This document shows, piece by piece, positions 1 to 5,706 of a stretch of DNA of 5,746 nucleotides (positions within the stretch are counted from its first letter, which is position 1; every line of letters begins with the position of its first letter). The notes below the pieces were generated by a model that ran no database searches, was not told where the DNA came from, and saw only the letters and a program-made list of their open reading frames with translations. The translations under genes and the position numbers were made by a program. Source of the stretch: an uncultured Clostridia bacterium. GTDB taxonomy: Bacteria; Bacillota; Clostridia; Oscillospirales; Ruminococcaceae. The DNA lies in NCBI GenBank assembly GCA_947631585.1, contig CANRLY010000119.1, positions 1-5,746 on the forward strand, read 5' to 3'.

Positions 1-1100
1 TCCGACGGCAGCACTTCGTTTTCGTCCGCCACCGGCTCCATATAAAGGGGATACTGCTCTTTCCAGTCCTGGATCTGCTTTAGCCAGCTTGCGTGGGAAC
101 GCTTTTTGCAAAGCTCTGTCAGTTCCTTGAGTATCAGCGAAATGTCCCCTCTGATGCTCATTGTCACAGGAATGTTCTTTCCTATCTCCTTGGGGTCTAT
201 CTCAATGTGGATTATCTTCTTGCCCTTGGCAAAAGTCTCAGGATTGCAGGATACCCTGTCCGAAAATCTCGACCCCAGCACGATCATAACGTCACATTCC
301 TCCAGGGCTTTGGCGGAAGTCACCGTGCCGTGCATACCTAACATTCCGGTGTAGCGTGGGTCTGAATTGTCAAAGGCGCACTGCCCCATCAGAGACAGCG
401 ACACCGGGGCGTCTATTTTCTCGGCAAATTCTTTCAGATCTTCCCAGCCGCCGCAGGAGACCACTCCCCCTCCGGCATAGATAAAGGGTCTTTCCCCGGA
501 ATTAATAAGCTCCGCCGCCCTTTGTATGTCCTCCTCCGACTTCTTTGAAAGCTTTGGAATATAACTTCTCACCGGCTGGTTTTCAAATTCGCAGACAGCC
601 GCCGTTACGTCTTTCGGAATATCTATCAGCACAGGACCTTTTCTTCCCTCGTTGGCTATGTAAAAGGCTTCTCTGATGGTCTCCGCCAGCTGTGAGACGT
701 CCTTTACCTGATAATTTTTCTTGGTTATGGCTTTTGTGATGGAGCATATGTCCACTTCCTGAAAACTGTCAAGCCCCAAAAGGGAAGTTCCCACGTTCCC
801 GGTAAAAGCCACCAGAGGGATAGAATCCATGTGCGCAGTGGCAATGCCGGTGACAATGTTCGTTGCGCCCGGACCTGAAGTTGTCAGCACAACTCCCGTC
901 TTGCCGGTGGTCCTGGAATAACCGTCCGCCGCATGACAGGCAGCCTGCTCGTGCGCAGTGATAATGTGCTTTATCCTGTGGGAATTTTTGTATAACGCAT
1001 CGTAAATGTTCAGTACCGCCCCTCCGGGATAACCGAATATCCTGTCTGCCCCCTGCTCGACCAGACACTCTATGAGTATCTCCGAACCGTTCAGCTTCAT
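1..1100 (-). CDS. ilvB: Acetolactate synthase large subunit, 5' part (runs off left edge)
   Basis: Thiamine-diphosphate enzyme that joins two pyruvates to acetolactate, or pyruvate and 2-oxobutyrate to acetohydroxybutyrate, the first shared step of Val/Leu/Ile synthesis; cytoplasmic, normally with a small regulatory subunit. The window holds residues 1-366 of an expected 550-570. The N-terminal PYR domain (about 1-165) shows FGYPGG (22-27), the catalytic glutamate E51 in AHEQAACHAADGYSR, TSGPGATN (74-81), the SFQEVDI block (112-118) and GPVLIDIPKDV (155-165). The central domain (about 190-325) shows GMLGMHGT (252-259) and LGSRFSDRV (275-283). The C-terminal cofactor-binding domain lies outside the window. 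The start at 1100 is supported by AAAGGG (1110-1115) nine bases upstream and by the MKLNGSEIL beginning typical of the family. A T-box leader directly upstream supports a biosynthetic role over related ThDP enzymes such as catabolic AlsS. Family assignment is secure; isozyme identity is inferred. Confidence 0.95.
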   Translation of the reverse strand, partial: MKLNGSEILIECLVEQGADRIFGYPGGAVLNIYDALYKNSHRIKHIITAHEQAACHAADGYSRTTGKTGVVLTTSGPGATNIVTGIATAHMDSIPLVAFTGNVGTSLLGLDSFQEVDICSITKAITKKNYQVKDVSQLAETIREAFYIANEGRKGPVLIDIPKDVTAAVCEFENQPVRSYIPKLSKKSEEDIQRAAELINSGERPFIYAGGGVVSCGGWEDLKEFAEKIDAPVSLSLMGQCAFDNSDPRYTGMLGMHGTVTSAKALEECDVMIVLGSRFSDRVSCNPETFAKGKKIIHIEIDPKEIGKNIPVTMSIRGDISLILKELTELCKKRSHASWLKQIQDWKEQYPLYMEPVADENEVLPS

Positions 1101-1130
1101 TTTGACCAACCCTTTCTTTTACATTGCAAT

Positions 1131-1171
1131 AAAAAAACCTCCACGCCCTTTGAATCAAGGAACTAAGAGGT
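1131..1171 (-). terminator. Regulated intrinsic terminator of the T-box leader
   Basis: On the minus strand ACCTC (1167-1171) pairs with GAGGT (1137-1141), and inner CCTT (1157-1160) pairs with AAGG (1147-1150), followed by a T7 run (1131-1137). Bases 1165-1171 are also needed for the 3' side of the antiterminator (CAC plus CTCTT), so the two structures exclude each other, as expected for T-box attenuation. The ilvB start codon lies about 30 bases downstream. The middle of the stem is imperfect. Confidence 0.88.
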
Positions 1172-1319
1172 GAAAATAAACTTTCCACGGTACCACTCTT
1201 GTTGACCCCGAAGGATCCGCTCTGCGCACGCTCATCAGTCAATGTGCTCCTCTGTAACGGGAGGTCCCGAACATAACCTACCTGCAAGATGTGCAATTAT
1301 CGAAAGTTCAAACCGAACC

Positions 1320-1512
1320 AGCCGCCTGAACCGTCCCAGCCGCCTTACCTAGCCGCCCAAACTGTCCCAGCATAGCCGCCCAGACGCCTGACCGCCAACG
1401 GAGTTCCGCAATCGCCGCCTTACCTAGCCGCCTGAACCGTCTCAGCCCAGCCGCCAACGGAGTTCCGCACTTGCCGCAACTTCCGCACCCTTCGCACCCT
1501 TGCTTTTCAGCC
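1320..1512 (-). repeat. G-rich direct-repeat block inside the T-box leader
   Basis: On the minus strand this stretch is built from GGCGG-rich units. TGCGGAACTCCGTTGGCGG (19 bp) occurs perfectly at 1451-1469 and 1392-1410. GGCGGCTAGGTAAGGCGGC (19 bp) occurs perfectly at 1414-1432 and 1339-1357. GACGGTTCAGGCGGCT (16 bp) occurs at 1426-1441 and 1320-1335, with a 13/16 copy at 1351-1366. GGGTGCG is also doubled near 1483-1500. Composition differs sharply from the AT-rich intergenic DNA upstream. It lies after Stem I and before the IIA/B-like element, where Stem II would be expected. A 95-codon reading frame crosses it (1308-1595) but looks fortuitous. The block may be a local tandem expansion or a member of a dispersed intergenic repeat family; the sequence alone cannot tell which. 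Confidence 0.9.
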
Positions 1513-1683
1513 GCCTGCTCAGAGGTGATAGTATTGAGCCGACATCGCTGCCTCGCACCTACCGGCAACTCTCTGTAGTCTGCCTTTTGACCCAAACTGT
1601 CCTCGTCATAGCATTTTACGCTTTGAGTTGATATCTGACAAACCTGAGGCTAAGACCTCATTGACTTGCCCACGATAGTTCTA

Positions 1684-1712
1684 ATTATATAGAGTCTTGG
1701 GGAAAAAGTCAA
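1684..1712 (-). promoter_or_regulatory. Sigma-A promoter of the T-box/ilvB transcript
   Basis: Minus strand: -35 TTGACT (1707-1712), 17-base spacer, -10 TATAAT (1684-1689). Transcription would start near 1676-1677, about 65 bases before Stem I of the T-box. Match to consensus is 11 of 12 with ideal spacing, so control is expected to come mainly from attenuation and not from initiation. Confidence 0.88.
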
Positions 1713-1785
1713 GTGAAAATCATGAAATGTATAAATGTTTACAATTATAGTTTACAAAAAATGATTTATTTGTGCCGGTAAAATA

Positions 1786-1794
1786 TGATATAAT
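1786..1794 (+). promoter_or_regulatory. Extended -10 promoter of the DUF4317-like gene
   Basis: TGATATAAT gives a TG-extended -10 with perfect TATAAT at 1789-1794; expected start is near 1801, leaving a short leader of about 27 bases. The best -35 at 17-base spacing is the weak TTATTT (1766-1771), consistent with reliance on the extended -10. A GTTTACAA direct repeat (about 1737-1744 and 1750-1757) lies between this promoter and the divergent ilvB promoter and could be a protein site, but it is short and in AT-rich DNA. Confidence 0.7.
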
Positions 1795-1827
1795 TGCTTT
1801 GCTTTTGATTATGAAAGGACGGTTTTT

Positions 1828-2902
1828 ATGAATAAAAAGGAAGTTTCAGAAATAAAAAGACATTTTAACAGCGACGACGGCTTCTTGACCGTCGGCAAGG
1901 TCATGTCCGCTTTCGTGGATACCGAAAAGAAAATACGCTGCCGGCAGCTTCGGGAACTGTCATTGCTGGAAACCAGCGAGGCGGAACTTATCCTAAACGC
2001 CCTCAAAAAGGTTTTCAGCGGAAAACTTTCTAAAAACCTTATGGAATTTGCTTTCCCGGACGAGTGTTTCGCCCAGGGCGGCGCACAGAATGTTATCCAC
2101 CTGGCAGTAAGATCAAAACTCTCCGATGAGAAAAAAGCCGGCGACCTGCTGGACCGCATCGTGGCAAACGTCTCACTGGATTCGCCTTACGCCGTGTTCG
2201 TGGGGGCTTGCAGCTATTCGGTCTTTAAAAAGCACCAGGACGACCGTGAATATGAGGAATCCGACAGCAGCTATAATTTTATAGTCGCAGCCCTCCTCCG
2301 ATACCGTGGTCTCCGACTCCCCTGCGGACGGCTTCATCTATCCGGTGTTCAGCTGCGGCGGCGCAGACGTGAACCGTGTTATGTACTACACCAAAAAGCC
2401 CAAAACTCCGAACGTTTCCATAATCAGCGACCTGCTGGGCTGCAAACTGGTGGCTTCCCCCAACGAGGAAAAAGCCGTTTTCCAAAGCATACTCAGCAAT
2501 GTAGTCGCCGATGAGCTGGATCTTCAGGTGATAACTTCCGTAAACGAGAAAATAGCAGAGGTCATCGCTGAGAACCAGGACGACACCGACCCTCCGGTCA
2601 TAGACAAGACCAGACTTACCCGTATACTTTCCGAATCGGGAGTCAGCGACGACAAGCTGGAGACGCTGGACAACGTTTACGACAGCGTGGCAGGTCAGAC
2701 CGAAATGAAAGCCACCAACCTGCTGGAAAACAAAACGGTAGTGTCAGTTCCCGACATAACGGTGAATATCCGCAAAAAAGGCGCAGAAAAAGTCCGCTTG
2801 CAGACTATCGGCGGCAGGCGCTGCCTTATTATCGACCTGGACGATCCGGAAGTTTCGGTCAACGGTCTTATCTGCAAAAGCGAAACCAAGACCCCTGTCT
2901 GA
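1828..2902 (+). pseudogene. DUF4317-like protein gene, disrupted by a frame change near 2293-2300
   Basis: Two overlapping frames together make one protein. Frame one starts at ATG 1828 (AAAGGA 8 bases upstream) with MNKKEVSEIKRHF, the characteristic DUF4317 opening, and runs sensibly to SSYNFIVAAL (about residue 155, base 2292). It then becomes arginine-rich nonsense and stops at 2514. Frame two takes over at about 2297 with SDTVVSDSPADGFIYPVF, then MYYTKKPK, and ends at 2902 with a VNGLICKSETKTPV tail. Skipping one base (for example C2296) rejoins them into about 356 residues. From memory of the family, which runs about 380-400 residues, a segment starting CPV and ending before the W/TVV...P..GF motif is missing here. 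So a deletion of some 70 bases, not a multiple of three, fits as well as a one-base insertion. There is no signal peptide or membrane segment. Molecular function of the family is unknown to me. An assembly error is the main alternative to a real lesion. Confidence 0.8.
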
Positions 2903-2911
2903 TATTTACAC

Positions 2912-2960
2912 AAAAACCCCTCTTCGCAAGCATTTACCTGCGAAAAGGGGTAAATTTTTT
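2912..2960. terminator. Bidirectional intrinsic terminator between convergent genes
   Basis: A long hairpin, ACCCCT-C-TTCGCA paired with TGCGAA-A-AGGGGT (2916-2951) around a short loop with one internal mismatch. On the plus strand it is followed by AAATTTTTT (2952-2960), ending the DUF4317-like transcript. On the minus strand it is followed by a T5 run (2912-2916), ending the GGDEF-EAL transcript. The GGDEF-EAL stop codon (2959-2961) overlaps the plus-strand T tract. Confidence 0.92.
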
Positions 2961-5124
2961 ATGAAACTACTATGTCCGAATAAAGGAACTGCCTCTCGAA
3001 CTCCTCCGGCGTGATGGGGCGTCCGAAGTAGAATCCCTGGATAACGTCCGTTTTCAGACCTTTCAGCAGCTCGAACTGCTCCTTTTGCTCCACTCCCTCA
3101 GCGCAGACCCTCATTTTCAGGTCGTGAGAAAGGTTCACTATCGTCTTTACGAACATTTCCGTGTAGGGGTTCGCCACTATGTCGTCAATGAATGTCTTGT
3201 CGATCTTGATAGTACTCAGCGGCATTTCTTTCAAACAGTTCAGACTGGAATATCCAGTGCCGAAATCGTCCAGAGCAATGCGTATTCCCAGCTGGGCAAT
3301 ATCCCCAAGCAGTTCTTTCATCTTGTTCATGTCGTTCATCGCCATGCTTTCGGTGACTTCCAGCGTCAGGCTGGTGTAAGGCACTTTCGTCTCAGCGATG
3401 ACTCTTTTTATCTTTTCAAGGAAATCCGGCTCGGACAGCTGTCCCACAGAGAGGTTTATGTTTACCTTTATGTCAAATCCGCTGTCTACCCACTTTTTGC
3501 ACTGGGCTGAAGCCCTTCTCAGCACGAACTCTCCCAAAGCTGAGATATATCCGTTTTCCTCAGCCACGGGAATAAACTCCGCCGGGCTTACTCTTCCCAG
3601 GGAATCGCACTGCCATCTCAGCAGAGCTTCGCAGCCCTCCAGCTTCTGGGAATCAGAATTTACTATCGGCTGGTAATAGACCTCGAAGTTCCTGAAATCG
3701 TCCATAATGTCTTTTCTCATGGAACGTTCTATTTCTATCCTGCGAAGTATCTGATTGCCAAAACCGCTCTGGTAGGTAGCCGCACTGTTCTTTCCGCTTT
3801 TCTTGGCGTGCAGCAGAGCCATATCCACTCGCTTCATCACTTCGGTGTAGCTGTCGTTTTCCTCCGGGAACTGCGCCACGCCTATAGAAGCCGTACAGTA
3901 ATACCTGTTGCCGCCCACGTCCCATTCCTTGTTGAACTGGTCTTTCAGGTCTTTCAGCACTGCGTCAGCCTCCAGCCTGCTGTTTGAGGGAACTATCACT
4001 ATAAATTCGTCCCCGCCGAACCGGTAGGACACCACGCCGTCCCCATCGAACGACCGCAGGAAGTTAGCCACTTCTTTCAGGTGCATATCGCCGTAGCTGT
4101 GACCTTTTTCATCGTTTATGTTCTTAAAGTCGTCCAGGTCGATAAACAGCATATAGGAGCTGTCCCCCGTGCTGCGGCTGTCCTGGACGTACCCGTCGAA
4201 ATCCTTTTCCAGGTGACGTCTGTTGGGAAGTCCGGTGAGCAGGTCGTAGTACACCTGATTTTCGATACGTCTTTCATACTCCATCTTATCGGAGATATCG
4301 TTGAGCGTCACCAGCATGACGGTATCGTCGTTCACCCAATGGATATCCGAGAAAGATACATCGAACCACTGCTTGGTCTTTTCAAAGTAAAACTCAAAAG
4401 CTTCACCGGTCTCCTTATGGCTTTTGATAAGGCCGTCAAAATCCCTGCCGAAAAGTTCTTCCGGCTCTTTGCCGATTATCCCCTCTCCGAACATGGAGCT
4501 GAGCTTTTCGTTGGTAAAAATTATCTTTCCGCTGTTCGGCTCGATAACATACACATAGGAATCTATATTATCCACCACTGTTTTAAAGGTGAGATTAGTC
4601 CTTTCCAGCTCCTCCTGAGTGGTCTTGCTCTGCAAAAGACCGGAGACCACCTTTCCGAAGTCGCACACTGCGGCGATGATATCGTTGGTCCATTCTCTCT
4701 GGTCGCTGTCATCGCAAACTATAACAAATGCGCTTATCCTGCCGTCTATCTTGACGGCGTGAATTAGAACAGCTTTCCAGCCCATGCTGTCGAAGTCTTT
4801 CTCGCAGTCTCTCGTGCATGAGGAAGCGTCCCTGTACACAACACCGGAAATACGCAGCTTTTCGGAAATAGCCGGCAGCTGTTCTCTCGATTCCGACATC
4901 AGGTTCTTGAAAGAAAAGAGCTTTTCGCTTTCGGCGTTTGCGGTATATTCATAGCTTGTAAGGGTCTCACCGCTGACAACTGCGATGCTTGCAGCCGCAG
5001 CGTTTGCAAAATTAGTGAGCTTTTCAAGAATTATTTTGCAGGAGTCCTCAAAAAACGAGGAATACTGTAACAGCTTCAGCACATCTGAAGTCAGATCGCT
5101 CCTTGCTTTTATTTTGCTGTCCAT
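2959..5124 (-). CDS. Soluble GAF-PAS-GGDEF-EAL cyclic di-GMP enzyme
   Basis: A 721-residue hybrid diguanylate cyclase/phosphodiesterase. A GAF-like sensor covers about 15-165 and contains a CTRDC pair of cysteines (103, 107). A PAS domain with a PAC-like end spans about 178-285. The GGDEF domain (about 290-450) has DLDDFKNINDEKGHSYGD (329-346) and an intact GGDEF (370-374). The EAL domain (about 465-712) has E499 of EALLRW, N557, E592 of EVTES, D619-D620 of DDFGTGYSS, K640 of KID, E676 of AEGVE and Q696 of QGF, so the known metal and catalytic positions are present. The usual inhibitory RxxD just before GGDEF is not in register: RSFD (357-360) lies four residues too far upstream. No signal peptide or transmembrane helix is seen, so it probably acts in the cytoplasm on ligands sensed by GAF/PAS. 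The start at 5124 follows a G-rich stretch (GGGGGGTGGAG, about 5127-5137); the next methionine in frame is residue 75. Which activity dominates, and the ligand, cannot be read from sequence. Confidence 0.96.
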   Translation of the reverse strand: MDSKIKARSDLTSDVLKLLQYSSFFEDSCKIILEKLTNFANAAAASIAVVSGETLTSYEYTANAESEKLFSFKNLMSESREQLPAISEKLRISGVVYRDASSCTRDCEKDFDSMGWKAVLIHAVKIDGRISAFVIVCDDSDQREWTNDIIAAVCDFGKVVSGLLQSKTTQEELERTNLTFKTVVDNIDSYVYVIEPNSGKIIFTNEKLSSMFGEGIIGKEPEELFGRDFDGLIKSHKETGEAFEFYFEKTKQWFDVSFSDIHWVNDDTVMLVTLNDISDKMEYERRIENQVYYDLLTGLPNRRHLEKDFDGYVQDSRSTGDSSYMLFIDLDDFKNINDEKGHSYGDMHLKEVANFLRSFDGDGVVSYRFGGDEFIVIVPSNSRLEADAVLKDLKDQFNKEWDVGGNRYYCTASIGVAQFPEENDSYTEVMKRVDMALLHAKKSGKNSAATYQSGFGNQILRRIEIERSMRKDIMDDFRNFEVYYQPIVNSDSQKLEGCEALLRWQCDSLGRVSPAEFIPVAEENGYISALGEFVLRRASAQCKKWVDSGFDIKVNINLSVGQLSEPDFLEKIKRVIAETKVPYTSLTLEVTESMAMNDMNKMKELLGDIAQLGIRIALDDFGTGYSSLNCLKEMPLSTIKIDKTFIDDIVANPYTEMFVKTIVNLSHDLKMRVCAEGVEQKEQFELLKGLKTDVIQGFYFGRPITPEEFERQFLYSDIVVS

Positions 5125-5140
5125 ATCTCCACCCCCCGGC

Positions 5141-5150
5141 AGACCGGTCT
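5141..5150. promoter_or_regulatory. Perfect palindrome AGACCGGTCT in the GGDEF-EAL leader
   Basis: A 10-bp perfect palindrome about 16 bases before the start codon, inside the 5' leader and just upstream of the G-rich ribosome-binding region. In RNA, CCGG-TCTG-CCGG could fold next to the ribosome-binding site; as DNA, the palindrome could bind a dimeric regulator. Either role is inference, and a 10-bp palindrome can arise by chance. Confidence 0.35.
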
Positions 5151-5196
5151 TATCTATAGAAACATAGTATCACATCATAATACGATTCCTAAAAGG

Positions 5197-5225
5197 ATTT
5201 TAGCACATTTACAACAAAATTGCAA
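5197..5225 (-). promoter_or_regulatory. Promoter of the GGDEF-EAL gene
   Basis: Minus strand: -35 TTGCAA (5220-5225), 17-base spacer ending in an extended-10 TGC, -10 TAAAAT (5197-5202). The start would be near 5190, giving a leader of about 66 bases. A small inverted repeat TCCT-TTT-AGGA lies over the predicted start. Together with the rnpB terminator upstream, this makes the gene an independent transcript. Confidence 0.75.
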
Positions 5226-5228
5226 GCG

Positions 5229-5280
5229 TTTTTAAATCTTTTTAAACACTTTGCACAAAAGGTTAACAATTCTAACAATT
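5229..5280. repeat. Phased AT-rich direct repeats upstream of the GGDEF-EAL promoter
   Basis: TTTTTAAA occurs at 5229-5236 and 5239-5246, a 10-base period equal to one helical turn, beginning four bases upstream of the -35 box. TAACAATT occurs at 5264-5271 and 5273-5280, a 9-base period. The first pair looks like an UP element or bent DNA that helps RNA polymerase; the second could be a protein site. Both are low-complexity, so their function is tentative. The rest of the space between rnpB and the GGDEF-EAL gene holds only the promoter and palindrome listed separately. Confidence 0.5.
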
Positions 5281-5307
5281 TCACATTCGGTTCCGACATT
5301 ATTCTAC

Positions 5308-5333
5308 AAAAAAAGACCGGAGGTTTTCCGGTC
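5308..5333 (-). terminator. Intrinsic terminator of rnpB
   Basis: Minus strand: GACCGG (5328-5333) pairs with CCGGTC (5315-5320), followed by T7 (5308-5314). It lies about 20 bases past the predicted RNase P RNA end and blocks read-through toward the GGDEF-EAL gene. A second small hairpin CGGGTATATCCCG lies between it and the mature 3' end. Confidence 0.92.
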
Positions 5334-5351
5334 GCAGCATCGGGATATACC

Positions 5352-5701
5352 CGGCGAGTCAGCCTGTAAGCCGAGTTTTGTCGAGTGCGGCAATCTATCT
5401 TGGCTTTACGTCGCCGCAAAGCTCCAGCCACCTATAAGCGCAGGTCTGCCGAGCAGACATTACGGCCTGCGCAAACCATTGGTGTTGCATCGGATAGGGT
5501 TTACAGGGCGGCACGGTCTCCCGTACCCCGGTGAGCTCTTACCTCGCCTTTCCACCCTTACCTCAAAAAAAGAGGCGGTATATCTCTGTTGCACTTGCCC
5601 GGAGGTCGCCCTCGGCTGATGTTATCAGTTATCCTGCTCTGTGATGCTCGGACTTTCCTCATGTACTAAAACGTAACACGCTGCCGCATAGCCAACTCGC
5701 C
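5352..5701 (-). ncRNA. rnpB: RNase P RNA, bacterial class A
   Basis: Catalytic RNA that removes the 5' leader from pre-tRNAs, working with the RnpA protein. Seen on the minus strand: the terminal P1 helix GGCGAGT (5695-5701) paired with ACTCGCC (5353-5359); the 5' core GAGGAAAGTCCGAGC (5646-5660); then CACAGAGCAGG, GAGGGCGACCTCCGGGCAAG, GTGCAACAGAGA, GGTAAGGGTGGAAAGGCGAG, GTAAGAGCTCACCG and GATGCAACACCA; and the 3' core AGATAGATTGCCGC (5387-5400), followed by CGACAAAACTCGGCTTACAG. The order and the length of about 350 nt match class A. The stem in the P12 position is reduced to CCTC-T7-GAGG (5561-5575), much shorter than in E. coli. Exact ends are inferred from P1 and the promoter. Reading frames over this region are not genes. 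Confidence 0.97.
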
Positions 5702-5706
5702 TATAC

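Larger units (their letters stand above)
1131..1677 (-). promoter_or_regulatory. T-box leader of ilvB, apparent Ile specifier, with repeat insert
   Basis: Leader RNA that senses uncharged tRNA and allows read-through into ilvB. Read on the minus strand: an accessory hairpin TGAGG/CCTCA (1645-1660); Stem I from about 1612, with the conserved distal motif AGAGAGTTGCCGGTAGGTGC in 1550-1574; then ATC (1527-1529) just before ACCTCTGAGC, the usual specifier position, coding for Ile. GGGACC...CCCGTTA (1255-1268) resembles the Stem IIA/B element. The antiterminator is textbook: AAGAG (1196-1200), 7-base bulge TGGTACC (1189-1195), GTG (1186-1188), loop, CAC (1170-1172), CTCTT (1165-1169). The bulge TGGT matches a tRNA 3' end ACCA, which fits tRNA-Ile with discriminator A. 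The leader is about 547 nt, whereas 200-350 is usual, because of the repeat block at 1320-1512. The Ile call rests on position and gene context; CTC (Leu) lies ten bases upstream in a less canonical place. Confidence 0.93.

Noticed and set aside
769..1296. 175-codon minus-strand reading frame overlapping the 5' part of ilvB and the T-box
   Set aside because: It covers ilvB in another frame and then the T-box terminator, antiterminator and IIA/B element; composition is not protein-like and a structured RNA explains the region.
1320..1512. CRISPR array as an explanation for the repeats
   Set aside because: Repeat units are short, of different kinds, irregularly spaced (59, 75, 31 bases) and not separated by unique spacers of equal size; there are no cas genes.
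1308..1595. 95-codon minus-strand frame rich in Gly, Ala, Arg and Cys (CEGCGSCGKCG)
   Set aside because: It lies across T-box Stem I and the G-rich repeats. The composition follows from GGCGG repeats, there is no ribosome-binding site I can see, and it begins inside a conserved RNA element. The Cys-rich stretch resembles a metal-binding peptide, but I consider that chance.
1809..2159. 116-codon minus-strand frame opposite the DUF4317-like gene
   Set aside because: The plus strand has the recognisable protein start, ribosome-binding site and promoter; this is its antisense shadow.
2291..2300. Programmed ribosomal frameshift site in the DUF4317-like gene
   Set aside because: No slippery heptamer of the X XXY YYZ type, no upstream Shine-Dalgarno-like stimulator and no obvious downstream hairpin; a mutation, deletion or assembly error fits better.
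4081..4767. 228-codon plus-strand frame opposite the GGDEF-EAL gene
   Set aside because: It is antisense to a clearly coding domain region, with no promoter or ribosome-binding site; it is a shadow of biased codon use.
5125..5190. Cyclic di-GMP riboswitch in the leader of the GGDEF-EAL gene
   Set aside because: The leader is only about 66 bases, too short for the known GEMM folds, and shows no GEMM core motif that I can recognise.
5251..5619. 122-codon plus-strand frame
   Set aside because: It is antisense to rnpB and its terminator, which are recognised by conserved RNA motifs.
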